This document shows, piece by piece, positions 48,886 to 58,246 of a stretch of 64,000 nt of DNA; position 1 is the first letter of the stretch, and each line of letters begins with the position of its first letter. The stretch is taken from NCBI GenBank assembly GCA_013314735.1, contig JABUFD010000002.1:1054001-1118000 (forward strand), written 5' to 3'. Below the pieces are notes generated by a model. The model had not been told where the DNA came from and did not search any database. It was given only the letters and a program-made list of their open reading frames with translations. Source of the DNA: Anaerolineae bacterium (GTDB lineage Bacteria; Chloroflexota; Anaerolineae; Anaerolineales; Anaerolineaceae). A program made the position numbers and the translations under genes.

Positions 48886-49062
48886 TTATAGGAGGATGCC
48901 GCAGGAGTACAAGGCCGTTGAAGGTGATATCTGTAACCTTCCATTAAGCCGCTTGACCATGATTCTGCTATTGCCAGCCATTTGGGGCAGTGCTACACTT
49001 AACCCTGCACAATCCGTGCATCACCAATGCCGGAGCGTATCATTGGAATGGAGGCAACACAC

Positions 49063-50409
49063 ATGACACAAAATATTGTATTGATTGGCGCGGGTTCCGC
49101 GCAATTCGGTTACGGCACCATGGGCGATATTTTCCAGAGTAAGGTTCTGGAAGGCTCCCACATCACTCTGCTGGATATCAACCCGACCGCGCTGGCAGTG
49201 GTCGAAAAAACCGGGCAGGAGTTCATCAAGGAGCACAATCTGCCGTTCACCCTATCAGCCACCACAGACCGCAAAGAAGCGCTGCAGGGGGCGGATTTCA
49301 TTGTGATCTCGATTGAAATCGGCAACCGCTTTGACCTGTGGGAACAGGATTGGCGCATTCCGCAGCAATACGGCATCCGCCAGGTGTACGGCGAAAATGG
49401 CGGCCCCGGCGGGCTGTTCCACTCGCTGCGCATCATTCCACCCATCCTGGAGATTTGCGAAGACATCATGCAAATCTGCCCCAACGCAACCGTGTTCAAT
49501 TTCAGCAACCCGATGAGCCGGATTTGCACCACGGTAACCCGCAAATTCCCGGATTTGAAATTCATTGGCATGTGCCATGAAATTGCTTCCCTGCGCCTGT
49601 TCCTGCCGTTCATCCTCGGCCTCCCTTACGAGGAACTGGATGTGCGCGCCGCCGGCCTGAACCATTTCAGCGTGCTGCTGGAGGTCAAGGAAAAAGCCAC
49701 CGGCAAAGACCTGTACCCGGCAGTGCGTGAAAAAGCACCCAAACTGTTTGAAGCCCTCCCCAGTTGGCGGGGCGTGATGAAAATGTACAAGGAAACCGGC
49801 GTATGGCCGACCAAACCCGAAGATTATGTCGGGATCGAAACCGAAGCCTGGCCTGAGCGGCACCTGTTCAAGGTGATCCTGGAACAGTTCGGCTACCTGC
49901 CGATAACGACAGACAGCCATTTCGGCGAATATATCCAATGGGCGTATGACACCGTTGACCACAAAGGCATCCTGGATTTCTACAACAACTACAAGGGCCA
50001 CCTGGCGCATGTGGAGCCCAAGATCGAATTGAAAATGTCCGAGCGGATTGTATTGATTATCGAAGGGATCCTGACCGATTCGGGCTACGAGGAACCGGCA
50101 GTGAATGTGCGCAACAACGGGCTGATCCCGGCCCTGCCGGACTTTATCTCGGTGGAAGTGCCCGCGATTGTCGATAAGGACGGTGTGCACGGCATCCGCA
50201 TGGAGAATTATCCCAAGGGCATTGCCGGCCTGCTTTCCAACCAGGTGGCGGTGCATGACATGACCGCCGAAGCTGTGCTGACTGGCTCGAAGCAGGCGGT
50301 GCTCCAGGCGCTGCTGGTGGACCCGATTGTGGATGTCTACCAGCCGGTCGAAGAAATGCTCGATACCATTCTCGATTACCAGAAGAAATGGTTGGGCTAT
50401 ATTCACTGA
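49063..50409 (+). CDS. Glycoside hydrolase family 4 (alpha-galactosidase/glucuronidase-like), 448 aa
   Basis: The start MTQNIVLIGAGSAQFGYG at 49063 lies after GGAATGGAGG. The NAD-binding fold (VLIGAGSAQFG), ISIEIGNRFDLWEQDW, ENGGPGG, VFNFSNPMSRICTTV and FIGMCHEIASL are hallmarks of family 4, which uses NAD and Mn for redox-assisted hydrolysis. The CHE motif with the histidine and NFSNP fit the alpha-galactosidase/alpha-glucuronidase branch. Cytoplasmic; it would release sugars for the isomerase encoded divergently. Confidence 0.9.
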   Translation: MTQNIVLIGAGSAQFGYGTMGDIFQSKVLEGSHITLLDINPTALAVVEKTGQEFIKEHNLPFTLSATTDRKEALQGADFIVISIEIGNRFDLWEQDWRIPQQYGIRQVYGENGGPGGLFHSLRIIPPILEICEDIMQICPNATVFNFSNPMSRICTTVTRKFPDLKFIGMCHEIASLRLFLPFILGLPYEELDVRAAGLNHFSVLLEVKEKATGKDLYPAVREKAPKLFEALPSWRGVMKMYKETGVWPTKPEDYVGIETEAWPERHLFKVILEQFGYLPITTDSHFGEYIQWAYDTVDHKGILDFYNNYKGHLAHVEPKIELKMSERIVLIIEGILTDSGYEEPAVNVRNNGLIPALPDFISVEVPAIVDKDGVHGIRMENYPKGIAGLLSNQVAVHDMTAEAVLTGSKQAVLQALLVDPIVDVYQPVEEMLDTILDYQKKWLGYIH

Positions 50410-50424
50410 TCGATGGAATGAAAA

Positions 50425-50452
50425 CAGGCGGGGTCGTTGAGGACCCCGCCTG
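50425..50452 (+). terminator. Perfect 11-bp hairpin after the glycosidase
   Basis: CAGGCGGGGTC pairs with GACCCCGCCTG around GTTGAG. No T-tract, so partial termination or mRNA stability is possible. Confidence 0.55.
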
Positions 50453-50461
50453 CGGAATCTC

Positions 50462-51190
50462 ATGCAATATCAATACACACAGGATCAGAACTGGGAAGAC
50501 TATTCCGCCGGGCGCGTGCTGCACAATTTTCCCGGTCATCCGGCGTTCCCGGTGCGGTTGGCCAGCGAGTTGTTCCAGCAGGCGTACGCAGTATGGCAGA
50601 CTGCCGGCGGGGTTGGGCGATGCAGACTGTTTGACCCATGTTGCGGCGGGGCGTATCACCTGGCGGTGCTGGGTTTGCTGCACAGCGATGCCATCGGAGA
50701 GATCATTGCCGCTGACGTCGACTCCCGGGCACTGGAACTGGCACAGCTGAACCTGCGCCTGTTGAGTATCGAGGGTTTGGCCGCGCGCACGGCAGAAATT
50801 GCGCAGATGGCGGGGGATTATGGCAAGGCTTCTCACCAGGAAGCCCTGGAGAGCGCGCACCGCATCCGTGCGGCAAGGCAGGCGGTGGTGCCTGTTACCC
50901 TGTTCCAGGCGGATGCCCTGGCAAACAGCGCTTCGCATGATCCTGATCTGTTGATGGCCGACATCGTGTTCAGCGATGTGCCGTATGGTATACGCAGCGC
51001 GTGGATCGGCGGGACAGAAGTGCATTCACCCTTGGAACGGTTCTTGGAAAACCTGGTGCCAATACTGACGCCCCGCAGTGTGGTGATCATTGCGGCTGAT
51101 AAGGCGCAGAAAATTCAACATGGGGCATATCAGCGACTGAAACGTTGGTCAATTGGAAAGCGACAGGCCATGCTTTTGCGCATCCAGTGA
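50462..51190 (+). CDS. AviRa-like 23S rRNA methyltransferase, 242 aa
   Basis: The sequence fits the AviRa family: RLASELFQQA, CRLFDPCCGGAYHLAVLGLL, IIAADVDSRALELAQLNLRL, KASHQEALESAHRIRAAR and VFSDVPYGIRSAW (motif IV). AviRa methylates a G in 23S rRNA and gives resistance to avilamycin. The start codon lies in the terminal part of a hairpin and has only a weak site. It may be housekeeping or a resistance gene. Confidence 0.75.
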   Translation: MQYQYTQDQNWEDYSAGRVLHNFPGHPAFPVRLASELFQQAYAVWQTAGGVGRCRLFDPCCGGAYHLAVLGLLHSDAIGEIIAADVDSRALELAQLNLRLLSIEGLAARTAEIAQMAGDYGKASHQEALESAHRIRAARQAVVPVTLFQADALANSASHDPDLLMADIVFSDVPYGIRSAWIGGTEVHSPLERFLENLVPILTPRSVVIIAADKAQKIQHGAYQRLKRWSIGKRQAMLLRIQ

Positions 51191-51266
51191 GGGTAAACCG
51201 TGTTAAAATGTGAGAATGTTCTCATCATCAGGGGTGAGAATCGGGAGCTTCACGGAGGGCTGGGCC

Positions 51267-53204
51267 ATGCACGAGTACACCGGAATGACGATCGACCGCT
51301 ACCAGGTACTGGAACGCCGCGGCACTGGCGGAATGGCGGTGGTTTACCATGGGTATGATACCCGCCTGGAACGAGACGTTGCCATCAAGCTGATCCGCAC
51401 CGAGAACATTGCCCAATCCGAGTATGAGAATATGCTGATGCGTTTTGAGCGTGAAGCCAAGGCGCAGGCACGTTTCAGCCATCCCAACATCGTGCCGATC
51501 TATGACTACGGCAAAATTGATGGTGTGCCATACCTGGTGATGGATTTTATCGAAGGCGGTACACTGAAGGAATTGGTGGGGAAACCGATGGCTCTTGATC
51601 GCGTGGTGGCGCTGACTCTGCCGGTCGCGGACGCACTCGATTATGCCCATCAACAGCATGTGATTCACCGGGACGTCAAGCCCAGCAATATCCTGATGAA
51701 ATCCCCGCTGCGTCCGATGCTGACGGATTTTGGGATTGCCAAGATCCTCGAAACAGATCTGACCACCCTCACCGGCAGCGGGGTGGGGGTGGGCACGCCC
51801 GAATACATGGCACCGGAACAATGGAAGGGCAAGGTCTATCCGCAAACGGATATGTACGCCCTCGCGGTGGTGGTGTATGAAATGCTGACCGGTACACGTC
51901 CGTACCATGCCGATACCCCTGCCGCGGTGGCCATTCAGCAGGCCACCGACCCGCTGCCGAAACCCACCCGCCAGCGGTTGGACCTGCCGAAAAGCGCGGA
52001 TGATTTCCTCCTGCGGGCACTGGCGTATAACCCCACCGAGCGTTTTGCCACCATGGAGGAATTTAAGGCCGGATTGTACAACCTGCTGCCCTCCAGCGTG
52101 GCAAGTGTGTATGTCGTCAAGGACTCATCCGCCCGTCAGGAGGATCAGGCCCGGAATGCACAAAATGATCCTGATTTCACCGATCTTTCCCATAACAGTG
52201 AAGCGGTGGATATTCAGCCTTCCCATGCCTTGCCCGCATACGTGCAGAAACCTGCCAACAGGAAGAAAGCCTGGCTGGTTGTCCTGCCGGTGCTGCTGCT
52301 CGTGATCCTGGCGGGTGCCTTGCTACTGCAGGGCAAACCGTTCCTGGCGGCTTTCGCCGGGCGTACGTCCACCGCTACCATCACCGCGACAGCCACATCG
52401 GCACCGGCCACACCGACTGTTGCCAGTGCTACACCGGCCCCAATGCCAACCCGTACCGATGCTCCAACGGCAACTGCCACGATCCCATCCATGCTGGTGC
52501 GTGAACAGGATGGAATGGAAATGGTTTATATTTCTGCCGGTGAATTCAACATGGGCTACGCCGGCGGAGAAGAGGATGAATCCTACGTCCACCCGGTATA
52601 CCTTGATGCTTACTGGATTGACCGTTTTGAGGTGACCAATGCCCAATATCAGGCGTGTGTGTCAGCGGGCGAGTGCAGTCTGCCCAACAGGAACCGTTCG
52701 TATTTGCGAACCGATTATTACCTTTCCCTGTCGTATGCGGATTACCCGGTGATCCACATTAACTGGCACCAGGCGGCCGCGTACTGTGCCTGGGCCGGCG
52801 GGCGGCTGCCGACCGAGGCGGAATGGGAAAAAGCAGCGCGCGGCATCAGCGACCGGATCTACCCATGGGGAGATGAAGCCCCGGCCTGCACCCTGGCCAA
52901 CAAGGGCGGATGTGTGGGGGACACCTCGCAGGTCGGCAGTTTTCCTGACGGTGCCAGCCCTTACGGCGTCATGGATATGGCAGGCAATGTGTGGGAATGG
53001 GTGGCTGATTGGTACGGTGCGGATGCTTATTCGCAGAGCATGGGTGAAAACCCACCGGGTCCTGCGGTGGGTACGCTGCGGGTAATCCGCGGGGGTTCGT
53101 GGGGGGATGGCGCGGATCAGATGCGCGTTTCGGACCGCAGCTGGTCAGACCCTGACAGCCGCTGGGGCGGGAGCGGGGTGCGCTGCGTGGTGCCGATTCC
53201 GTAA
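51267..53204 (+). CDS. Ser/Thr protein kinase fused to SUMF1/FGE-sulfatase domain, 645 aa
   Basis: The start MHEYTGMTIDRYQVLE at 51267 follows GGAGGG. The kinase domain has RGTGGMAVVYHG, VAIKLI, HRDVKPSNIL and LTDFGIAKI. A transmembrane helix (WLVVLPVLLLVILAGALLL, about 355) leads to a Thr/Pro/Ala-rich linker. The outside domain is SUMF1-like: MEMVYISAGEFNMGYAGG, RLPTEAEWEKAARG, YPWGDE, GNVWEWVADWY and VIRGGSW. The topology puts the SUMF1 part outside and the kinase inside, as in signalling receptors of Chloroflexi and Cyanobacteria. Confidence 0.9.
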   Translation: MHEYTGMTIDRYQVLERRGTGGMAVVYHGYDTRLERDVAIKLIRTENIAQSEYENMLMRFEREAKAQARFSHPNIVPIYDYGKIDGVPYLVMDFIEGGTLKELVGKPMALDRVVALTLPVADALDYAHQQHVIHRDVKPSNILMKSPLRPMLTDFGIAKILETDLTTLTGSGVGVGTPEYMAPEQWKGKVYPQTDMYALAVVVYEMLTGTRPYHADTPAAVAIQQATDPLPKPTRQRLDLPKSADDFLLRALAYNPTERFATMEEFKAGLYNLLPSSVASVYVVKDSSARQEDQARNAQNDPDFTDLSHNSEAVDIQPSHALPAYVQKPANRKKAWLVVLPVLLLVILAGALLLQGKPFLAAFAGRTSTATITATATSAPATPTVASATPAPMPTRTDAPTATATIPSMLVREQDGMEMVYISAGEFNMGYAGGEEDESYVHPVYLDAYWIDRFEVTNAQYQACVSAGECSLPNRNRSYLRTDYYLSLSYADYPVIHINWHQAAAYCAWAGGRLPTEAEWEKAARGISDRIYPWGDEAPACTLANKGGCVGDTSQVGSFPDGASPYGVMDMAGNVWEWVADWYGADAYSQSMGENPPGPAVGTLRVIRGGSWGDGADQMRVSDRSWSDPDSRWGGSGVRCVVPIP

Positions 53205-53278
53205 ATATGGCAGCACTGGCCGCCTGTGGGGCAGGCCGGGATGTCGGAAAACCACTCCATTCCCGTCCGCGGGTTCTA

Positions 53279-53287
53279 TGCTACAAT
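53279..53287 (+). promoter_or_regulatory. Extended -10 of the exporter operon
   Basis: TGCTACAAT. The predicted start near 53294 coincides with the ATG at 53296, so the transcript may be leaderless. Confidence 0.45.
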
Positions 53288-53295
53288 CAGGGGGT

Positions 53296-54087
53296 ATGGC
53301 CATGATCCTCAAAGAACTGTACCGCCACCGCAAATACATTTTCGAAAATGCCCTCAGCGATTTCCGCTATCGCTATGCCGGTACGGCATTGGGTGTTTTC
53401 TGGAATATTGTTAACCCGCTGCTGGAAACGCTGATCTACGTCATTATCTTCCAACAGCTGCTGGGTATGCGCGCGCCGGGTAAAGGCGACAGCTATGCCC
53501 TGTTCCTGATTGCCGGTCTGTTTCCATGGCTGGCATTCAGCGGGTTGATCAACCAGGGGGGCAAGGCTTACCTGCGCAATGCCAACAAACTGCGGGTGAT
53601 CAACCTGCCACCGGTGGTGTTCGTTGCCACGGAATACTGCGCATCCTTTATCCAATTGATGATCTATTTTGGGTTGATGCTGATCATTTACCCGGTTTTC
53701 GGCGGCATCCTGCCCGGACTGGCCTGGCTATTCCTGCCTGTGGCAGGAGCATTGCTGCTGTTGTTGGGATTCATGATCACCCTGATCATTGCCAACCTGC
53801 AGGTGCTGTTTGAGGATGTGGGGGAGTTGGTGCATCACTTCATTCACCTGTGGCGCTGGACGATGCCGGTGATGTACACACTGGATGTGTTTCCCGAAAG
53901 CTGGCAATTCTGGATGAAACTCAACCCACCGTACCTTTTCATTGATATGGTGCGTGGGATTATTCTCAATAATGCCTTGCCGCCGGCGCTGGATTGGTTG
54001 ATCATGCTGGGGTGGCTGGTGGTGCTGGGGCTGGCGGCAGCGGTCATTCACCGCAGACTGTCGCCGGAAATCAGGGATTATCTGTAA
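53296..54087 (+). CDS. ABC-2 permease, Wzm/TagG-like, 263 aa
   Basis: Six hydrophobic segments are visible, with an amphipathic N-terminus (LYRHRKYIFENALSDFRYRY) typical of polysaccharide exporters. FWNIVNPLLETLIYVIIFQQ and VFPESWQFWMKLNPPYLFID are characteristic of ABC-2 polysaccharide permeases. It pairs with the ATPase encoded 1 bp later to export O-antigen-like or teichoic-like polymers. An in-frame ATG at 53302 is an alternative start. Confidence 0.88.
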   Translation: MAMILKELYRHRKYIFENALSDFRYRYAGTALGVFWNIVNPLLETLIYVIIFQQLLGMRAPGKGDSYALFLIAGLFPWLAFSGLINQGGKAYLRNANKLRVINLPPVVFVATEYCASFIQLMIYFGLMLIIYPVFGGILPGLAWLFLPVAGALLLLLGFMITLIIANLQVLFEDVGELVHHFIHLWRWTMPVMYTLDVFPESWQFWMKLNPPYLFIDMVRGIILNNALPPALDWLIMLGWLVVLGLAAAVIHRRLSPEIRDYL

Positions 54088-54088
54088 G

Positions 54089-55462
54089 ATGGAAAAACCG
54101 GTACTGCGTGTCAACAACCTCGGTAAGCGTTTCAAGCTCTATCATCAATCCCAGGACCGCCTGGTGGAATGGTTGACTTTGGGTGCAAAACGCAAGCATA
54201 CCGATTTCTGGGCGGTGCGCAACATCCAGTTCGAACTGCAGCGCGGCGATTTCCTGGGCATTCTGGGGCATAACGGCGCCGGGAAGAGCACCCTGCTCAA
54301 GATGCTATCCGGTGTACTCACGCCATCGGAAGGCTCTTTTGAGGTCAATGGCCGGATGCTGTCATTGCTGGAACTGGGTACCGGCACCAACGAATCCCTC
54401 ACCGGGCGGGAAAATACCACCAACCGCGCCAAAATTTTCGGATTCTCCCAGCAGGAAGTGGATGACCACATCAGCGAGATCAAGGAATTCTCCGAATTGG
54501 GCGAATTCTTTGAATACCCGGTCAGCACCTATTCTTCGGGAATGCGTGCGCGCCTGAATTTTTCCACCTTTGCCTTCCTGGATTGTGACATCCTGGTCCT
54601 TGACGAAGTGCTGGCGGTGGGGGACATTTTTTTCAAGCAAAAATGTTACCAGCGGATGGATGAATTGCTGAAAAATGACACCACCATCATCCTGGTGACG
54701 CATTCGGTGCAGTATGTGAACAGTTTCTGCAACAAAGCGCTGGTGATCGACAGCGGTGAACAGGTGTACATGGGGGAAAAGGAGGAAGGTGTGCGCATGT
54801 ATGGCCGTTTGCGCCACAAGCAGCTGCGCACACTGGATACCACCACCCAAAAGAAGCCCGAACTGGCAGACCACAAAGAGAAGGTGCAGGAAAAGCTGGC
54901 AGATGATAACTGGCAGGGCAAGGAAATGGAATGGCCCCCGCTGGAGCAGTTCCCGGAAATCCTGCCCATCCGCCGCCGCAACCTGGTGCTGGAGCAGTTT
55001 CTGCTGCAAAATGAAGAAGGCGTGATGACCACGGTGATCAACCAGGGGGAAATGGTGACGCTGTATTATACCTTCCGTGTGGTGAATGAACCGGTGGAAG
55101 GCAAGATCGCTGCCGGGGTGATGATCTTTGATAACCTGAACCGGGTGGTGCACGGCCGCGACAATTACCAGGCAAACCCGCATATGCATTTACCGGAGCG
55201 GTTGGAGCCGGGATCGTTTGTACGATTCAAGCAAAAGGTGAAAATGGACATCAAAGAAGGGATGTACATTGCCAGGCTGCGCGCCTTGCAGGTGAAGGAA
55301 GATGAAGGATTGCGGGAAACCATTTTTCCGTCAGAGCAGGTGATGTCGTTTGAAGTGATCCTGCCGCAGAAAAATGCCCTGTTCACCCGATTTGAGGGAA
55401 TGGCCGACCTGGCGGGCAGTTCCGTGGTGCAATGGAAGCACGGGGACGATGGTGACCATTAA
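54089..55462 (+). CDS. ABC transporter ATPase, Wzt/TagH-like, 457 aa
   Basis: Walker A GHNGAGKST (about 70), signature YSSGMRARLNF and Walker B CDILVLDEVLAVGD are intact. Residues 300-457 are an added C-terminal domain similar to Wzt carbohydrate-binding domains (NQGEMVTLYYTFRVVNEPVE; VMIFDNLNRVVHGRDN), which recognise the end of the sugar polymer. Starts 1 bp after the permease stop. Confidence 0.9.
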   Translation: MEKPVLRVNNLGKRFKLYHQSQDRLVEWLTLGAKRKHTDFWAVRNIQFELQRGDFLGILGHNGAGKSTLLKMLSGVLTPSEGSFEVNGRMLSLLELGTGTNESLTGRENTTNRAKIFGFSQQEVDDHISEIKEFSELGEFFEYPVSTYSSGMRARLNFSTFAFLDCDILVLDEVLAVGDIFFKQKCYQRMDELLKNDTTIILVTHSVQYVNSFCNKALVIDSGEQVYMGEKEEGVRMYGRLRHKQLRTLDTTTQKKPELADHKEKVQEKLADDNWQGKEMEWPPLEQFPEILPIRRRNLVLEQFLLQNEEGVMTTVINQGEMVTLYYTFRVVNEPVEGKIAAGVMIFDNLNRVVHGRDNYQANPHMHLPERLEPGSFVRFKQKVKMDIKEGMYIARLRALQVKEDEGLRETIFPSEQVMSFEVILPQKNALFTRFEGMADLAGSSVVQWKHGDDGDH

Positions 55463-55465
55463 CCC

Positions 55466-55494
55466 TTGTGCTTTGCTTTCGCACATGCCATAAT
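55466..55494 (+). promoter_or_regulatory. Promoter of the histidine kinase gene
   Basis: TTGTGC at 55466 and CATAAT at 55489-55494 with 17-bp spacing. Confidence 0.5.
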
Positions 55495-55586
55495 TAGGTC
55501 AGAAGGGGGATTACGATGAACCAGTACTCATGCAACAGCCATAAAATCCTGATGCAGTTGACTCGTGATTGCAAGGAAAATTATAT

Positions 55587-58142
55587 ATGACCCATTCACA
55601 GGAACCCAACCCAACGGTAGATGCGATTGATCTTGAACGGTACCGGTTATTTTTCGAGCAATCACCGGACGGTGTGTTTGTGGCCAATACCGATGGCCAT
55701 TACACCCAGGTCAATCCAGCTGCCTGCCGTCTCACCGGGTATACCGCTGCCGAATTGTGCGGGATGCGGGTGATAGATGTATTACACCCGGCTGACCATG
55801 CACGTGCCATGGCGCATTTTATGCGCTGCATGTCGCAGGGAATTGCTGTTGACGACATCCATTTTGTCCGTAAAAACGGCGAGGTGGGCATCTGGACAGT
55901 GAAAGCGGTCAAAATCAATGAGCAGCTGCTGGTTGGCTTCGCGCATGATATCACTGAAAAAGAGCGAATGGAGCAGGCGCTGCTGGAAAGTGAACGGCGC
56001 CTGTCATTTGCACTCGATGCTGTCAATGATGGCGTTTGGGATTGGAACCTGGTTACCAACGAAGCGTATTTCTCGCCTGAATACTACCGCATGTTGGGGT
56101 ATGCTCCTGATGAATTCGAAGGTTCATACAAGATGTGGCGGCAATTGGTCCATCCGCATGACCTGCCGCTGGTCGAGCCGGTGATTGCACAGGCAGTTGA
56201 GAACAAAAGCCAGTTTGATTTCGAATTCCGTATGAAAAAGAAATCCGGTGAATGGCTGTGGATCCGTGCGCGCGGGAGGGTGATGGGGTTCGATGAAACC
56301 GGCAAGCCCATTCGTATGGTGGGTACCCATACCGATATCTCGCTGGAAAAAGCTGTGGAGGAGGCGCTGCAGGCCAGCCAGGAGAGGCTGTTGCGCGCGG
56401 AGCGGGTGGCGAAATCAGGCAACTGGGAATTCCACATGAAAAGCGGGATGTTGAACGCTTCGGATGGGGCGGTTGCCATTTACGGCCTGACCAATCCGGT
56501 GATGCCGATCAAGGAGGTGCAACAGTTCCCCCTGCCGGAGTACCGCGCAATGCTGGATGAAGCGCTGCGCGGGTTGGTTCAGGGAAAGAAACCATATGAT
56601 GTGCAGTTCAAAATTCACAACCCGATCACCAGGCAGGTGGTGGATATCCATTCGATTGCTGAATATGATCCCGTTGAGGAAATTGTTTTCGGTGTGATCC
56701 AGGATATCACGGAAACCCGCAAAGCCCAGGAAGCACTGGAACGGATCGAGTGGATGCTGCAGCAGGGAAGTGAGTATGCTGACGCCATTGGTGGGTTGGA
56801 CCTGTTGCCTGCGTATGGGGATCTGACGGCCCTGAACAGGGATGGTATCATTCTCAGCCATGTTGGCAAGCAGGTGCTTGAAGCGATCAGCGGTGATTAC
56901 CTGGATCTGCTGCAAACTTCCTCTGCAATTTATGAATTGAATGGGGATTATGCCCTGGGTATCTTTTCTTCCGGCTGGTGCCAGTACATGGATCGCGCTT
57001 CCCGCCGGTTGTGTGGTGAGTGTTCCAATCAGGAGGCATTAACCAGTGGAGCGTGGCTGTGCCATGAATCCTGCTGGAAGGACACTTCACTGGCTGCCAT
57101 GCAAAGCAGGCAGCCAGTGGACATTGAGTGCACCGGGGGGATTCACCTGTACGCGATCCCGATCTGGGTCAATGGTGAGGTTGCTGGAGCGATTAATTTC
57201 GGGTACGGCGATCCGCCGCGTGATACAGACAAACTGGCAGAATTGGCGCAGTTGTACCGGGTGGATGCCGCGCACCTGGCTCGTCTGGCTGAACGGTATG
57301 AAAGCCGCCCACCCTTTATCATTGATCTGGCGAAGAAACGGCTGGCAGTGAGTGCCCAATTGATTGGCGCGCTGGTGGAACGCAGCCTGGCAGAAGAAGC
57401 CCTGCTGGCATTGAACTCTGCTTTGGAGCAGCGCGTCAGTGAACGCACTGCGGCGCTGCAGGCTTCCACCGAGGAAATGGAGGCTTTTATCTATTCCGTA
57501 TCGCATGACCTGCGTGCGCCTTTGCGTGCTGTGGATGGTTACAGTGGGATGCTGGTGGAAACCTATCAAAACCACCTGGACGAAACGGCTTTACGCTACC
57601 TGCAAACGGTGCGTGCCAATGCCCACCGGATGGATTTGTTGATCACCGAATTGCTGGCGTTGTCGCGGATTACCCGAACCGAAATGAAAACCACCCTGGT
57701 CAATATGGAAGAACTGGTTCAACGGGAGATGGCTGAAGTATTTGCGCAGGACCTGCGCGGCGAGTGCGCGTTGACAGTGGATTCCTTGCCGCAGGTCAGG
57801 GGGGATGCCGTGTTGCTGCGGCAGGTTTGGCATAACCTGATCGACAATGCGATCAAATACACCCGTCAACGGGAAAACCCGTGTATTCGTATTCAGGGCT
57901 GGAAGGAACCGGGGCGGGTGGTATATTCCGTCGCGGATAACGGCATCGGTTTTGATGCGGCGTATGTCCAGAAGTTGTTTGGTGTGTTTCAGCGGCTGCA
58001 TACCCAGGCGGAAATTGAGGGTACTGGCATCGGTCTGGCGATTGTGGAGCGTATCATCAAGCGCCACGGGGGCGGTGTGTGGGCCGAAGGCAAGGAAGGG
58101 GAAGGGGCAACCTTTTTCTTCGCCCTGCCCGATGCGGCATAA
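55587..58142 (+). CDS. PAS/PocR sensor histidine kinase, 851 aa
   Basis: The start MTHSQEPNP at 55587 has AAGGAAAA upstream. PAS domains lie at roughly 20-130, 140-260 and 275-390 (FEQSPDGVFVANTDGHYTQV; GVWDWNLVTNEAYFSPEYYR). A PocR-type ligand domain with cysteines (RRLCGECSNQEALTSGAWLC HESCW) follows. The H-box is EAFIYSVSHDLRAPLRAVDG, and HATPase motifs are NLIDNAIKYT, DNGIGFD and GTGIGLAIV. PocR domains are thought to bind small hydrocarbon ligands. No receiver is encoded beside it. Confidence 0.9.
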   Translation: MTHSQEPNPTVDAIDLERYRLFFEQSPDGVFVANTDGHYTQVNPAACRLTGYTAAELCGMRVIDVLHPADHARAMAHFMRCMSQGIAVDDIHFVRKNGEVGIWTVKAVKINEQLLVGFAHDITEKERMEQALLESERRLSFALDAVNDGVWDWNLVTNEAYFSPEYYRMLGYAPDEFEGSYKMWRQLVHPHDLPLVEPVIAQAVENKSQFDFEFRMKKKSGEWLWIRARGRVMGFDETGKPIRMVGTHTDISLEKAVEEALQASQERLLRAERVAKSGNWEFHMKSGMLNASDGAVAIYGLTNPVMPIKEVQQFPLPEYRAMLDEALRGLVQGKKPYDVQFKIHNPITRQVVDIHSIAEYDPVEEIVFGVIQDITETRKAQEALERIEWMLQQGSEYADAIGGLDLLPAYGDLTALNRDGIILSHVGKQVLEAISGDYLDLLQTSSAIYELNGDYALGIFSSGWCQYMDRASRRLCGECSNQEALTSGAWLCHESCWKDTSLAAMQSRQPVDIECTGGIHLYAIPIWVNGEVAGAINFGYGDPPRDTDKLAELAQLYRVDAAHLARLAERYESRPPFIIDLAKKRLAVSAQLIGALVERSLAEEALLALNSALEQRVSERTAALQASTEEMEAFIYSVSHDLRAPLRAVDGYSGMLVETYQNHLDETALRYLQTVRANAHRMDLLITELLALSRITRTEMKTTLVNMEELVQREMAEVFAQDLRGECALTVDSLPQVRGDAVLLRQVWHNLIDNAIKYTRQRENPCIRIQGWKEPGRVVYSVADNGIGFDAAYVQKLFGVFQRLHTQAEIEGTGIGLAIVERIIKRHGGGVWAEGKEGEGATFFFALPDAA

Positions 58143-58176
58143 CTTTCATCGTACAGGATTACTGTCACAACCATAA

Positions 58177-58207
58177 AAATACGAACCGCATTGCGCGGTT
58201 CGTATTT
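58177..58207. terminator. Bidirectional terminator
   Basis: AAATACGAACCGC pairs perfectly with GCGGTTCGTATTT (13 bp). It sits between the convergent histidine kinase and ABC operon. Confidence 0.85.
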
Positions 58208-58246
58208 GCTGAATTAACTGTCCGATGGGTTGTGATTCTTTGCGAT

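Noticed and set aside
49255-50463. 402-codon open frame on the - strand
   Set aside because: It lies opposite the family 4 glycosidase, whose motifs are unmistakable on the + strand.
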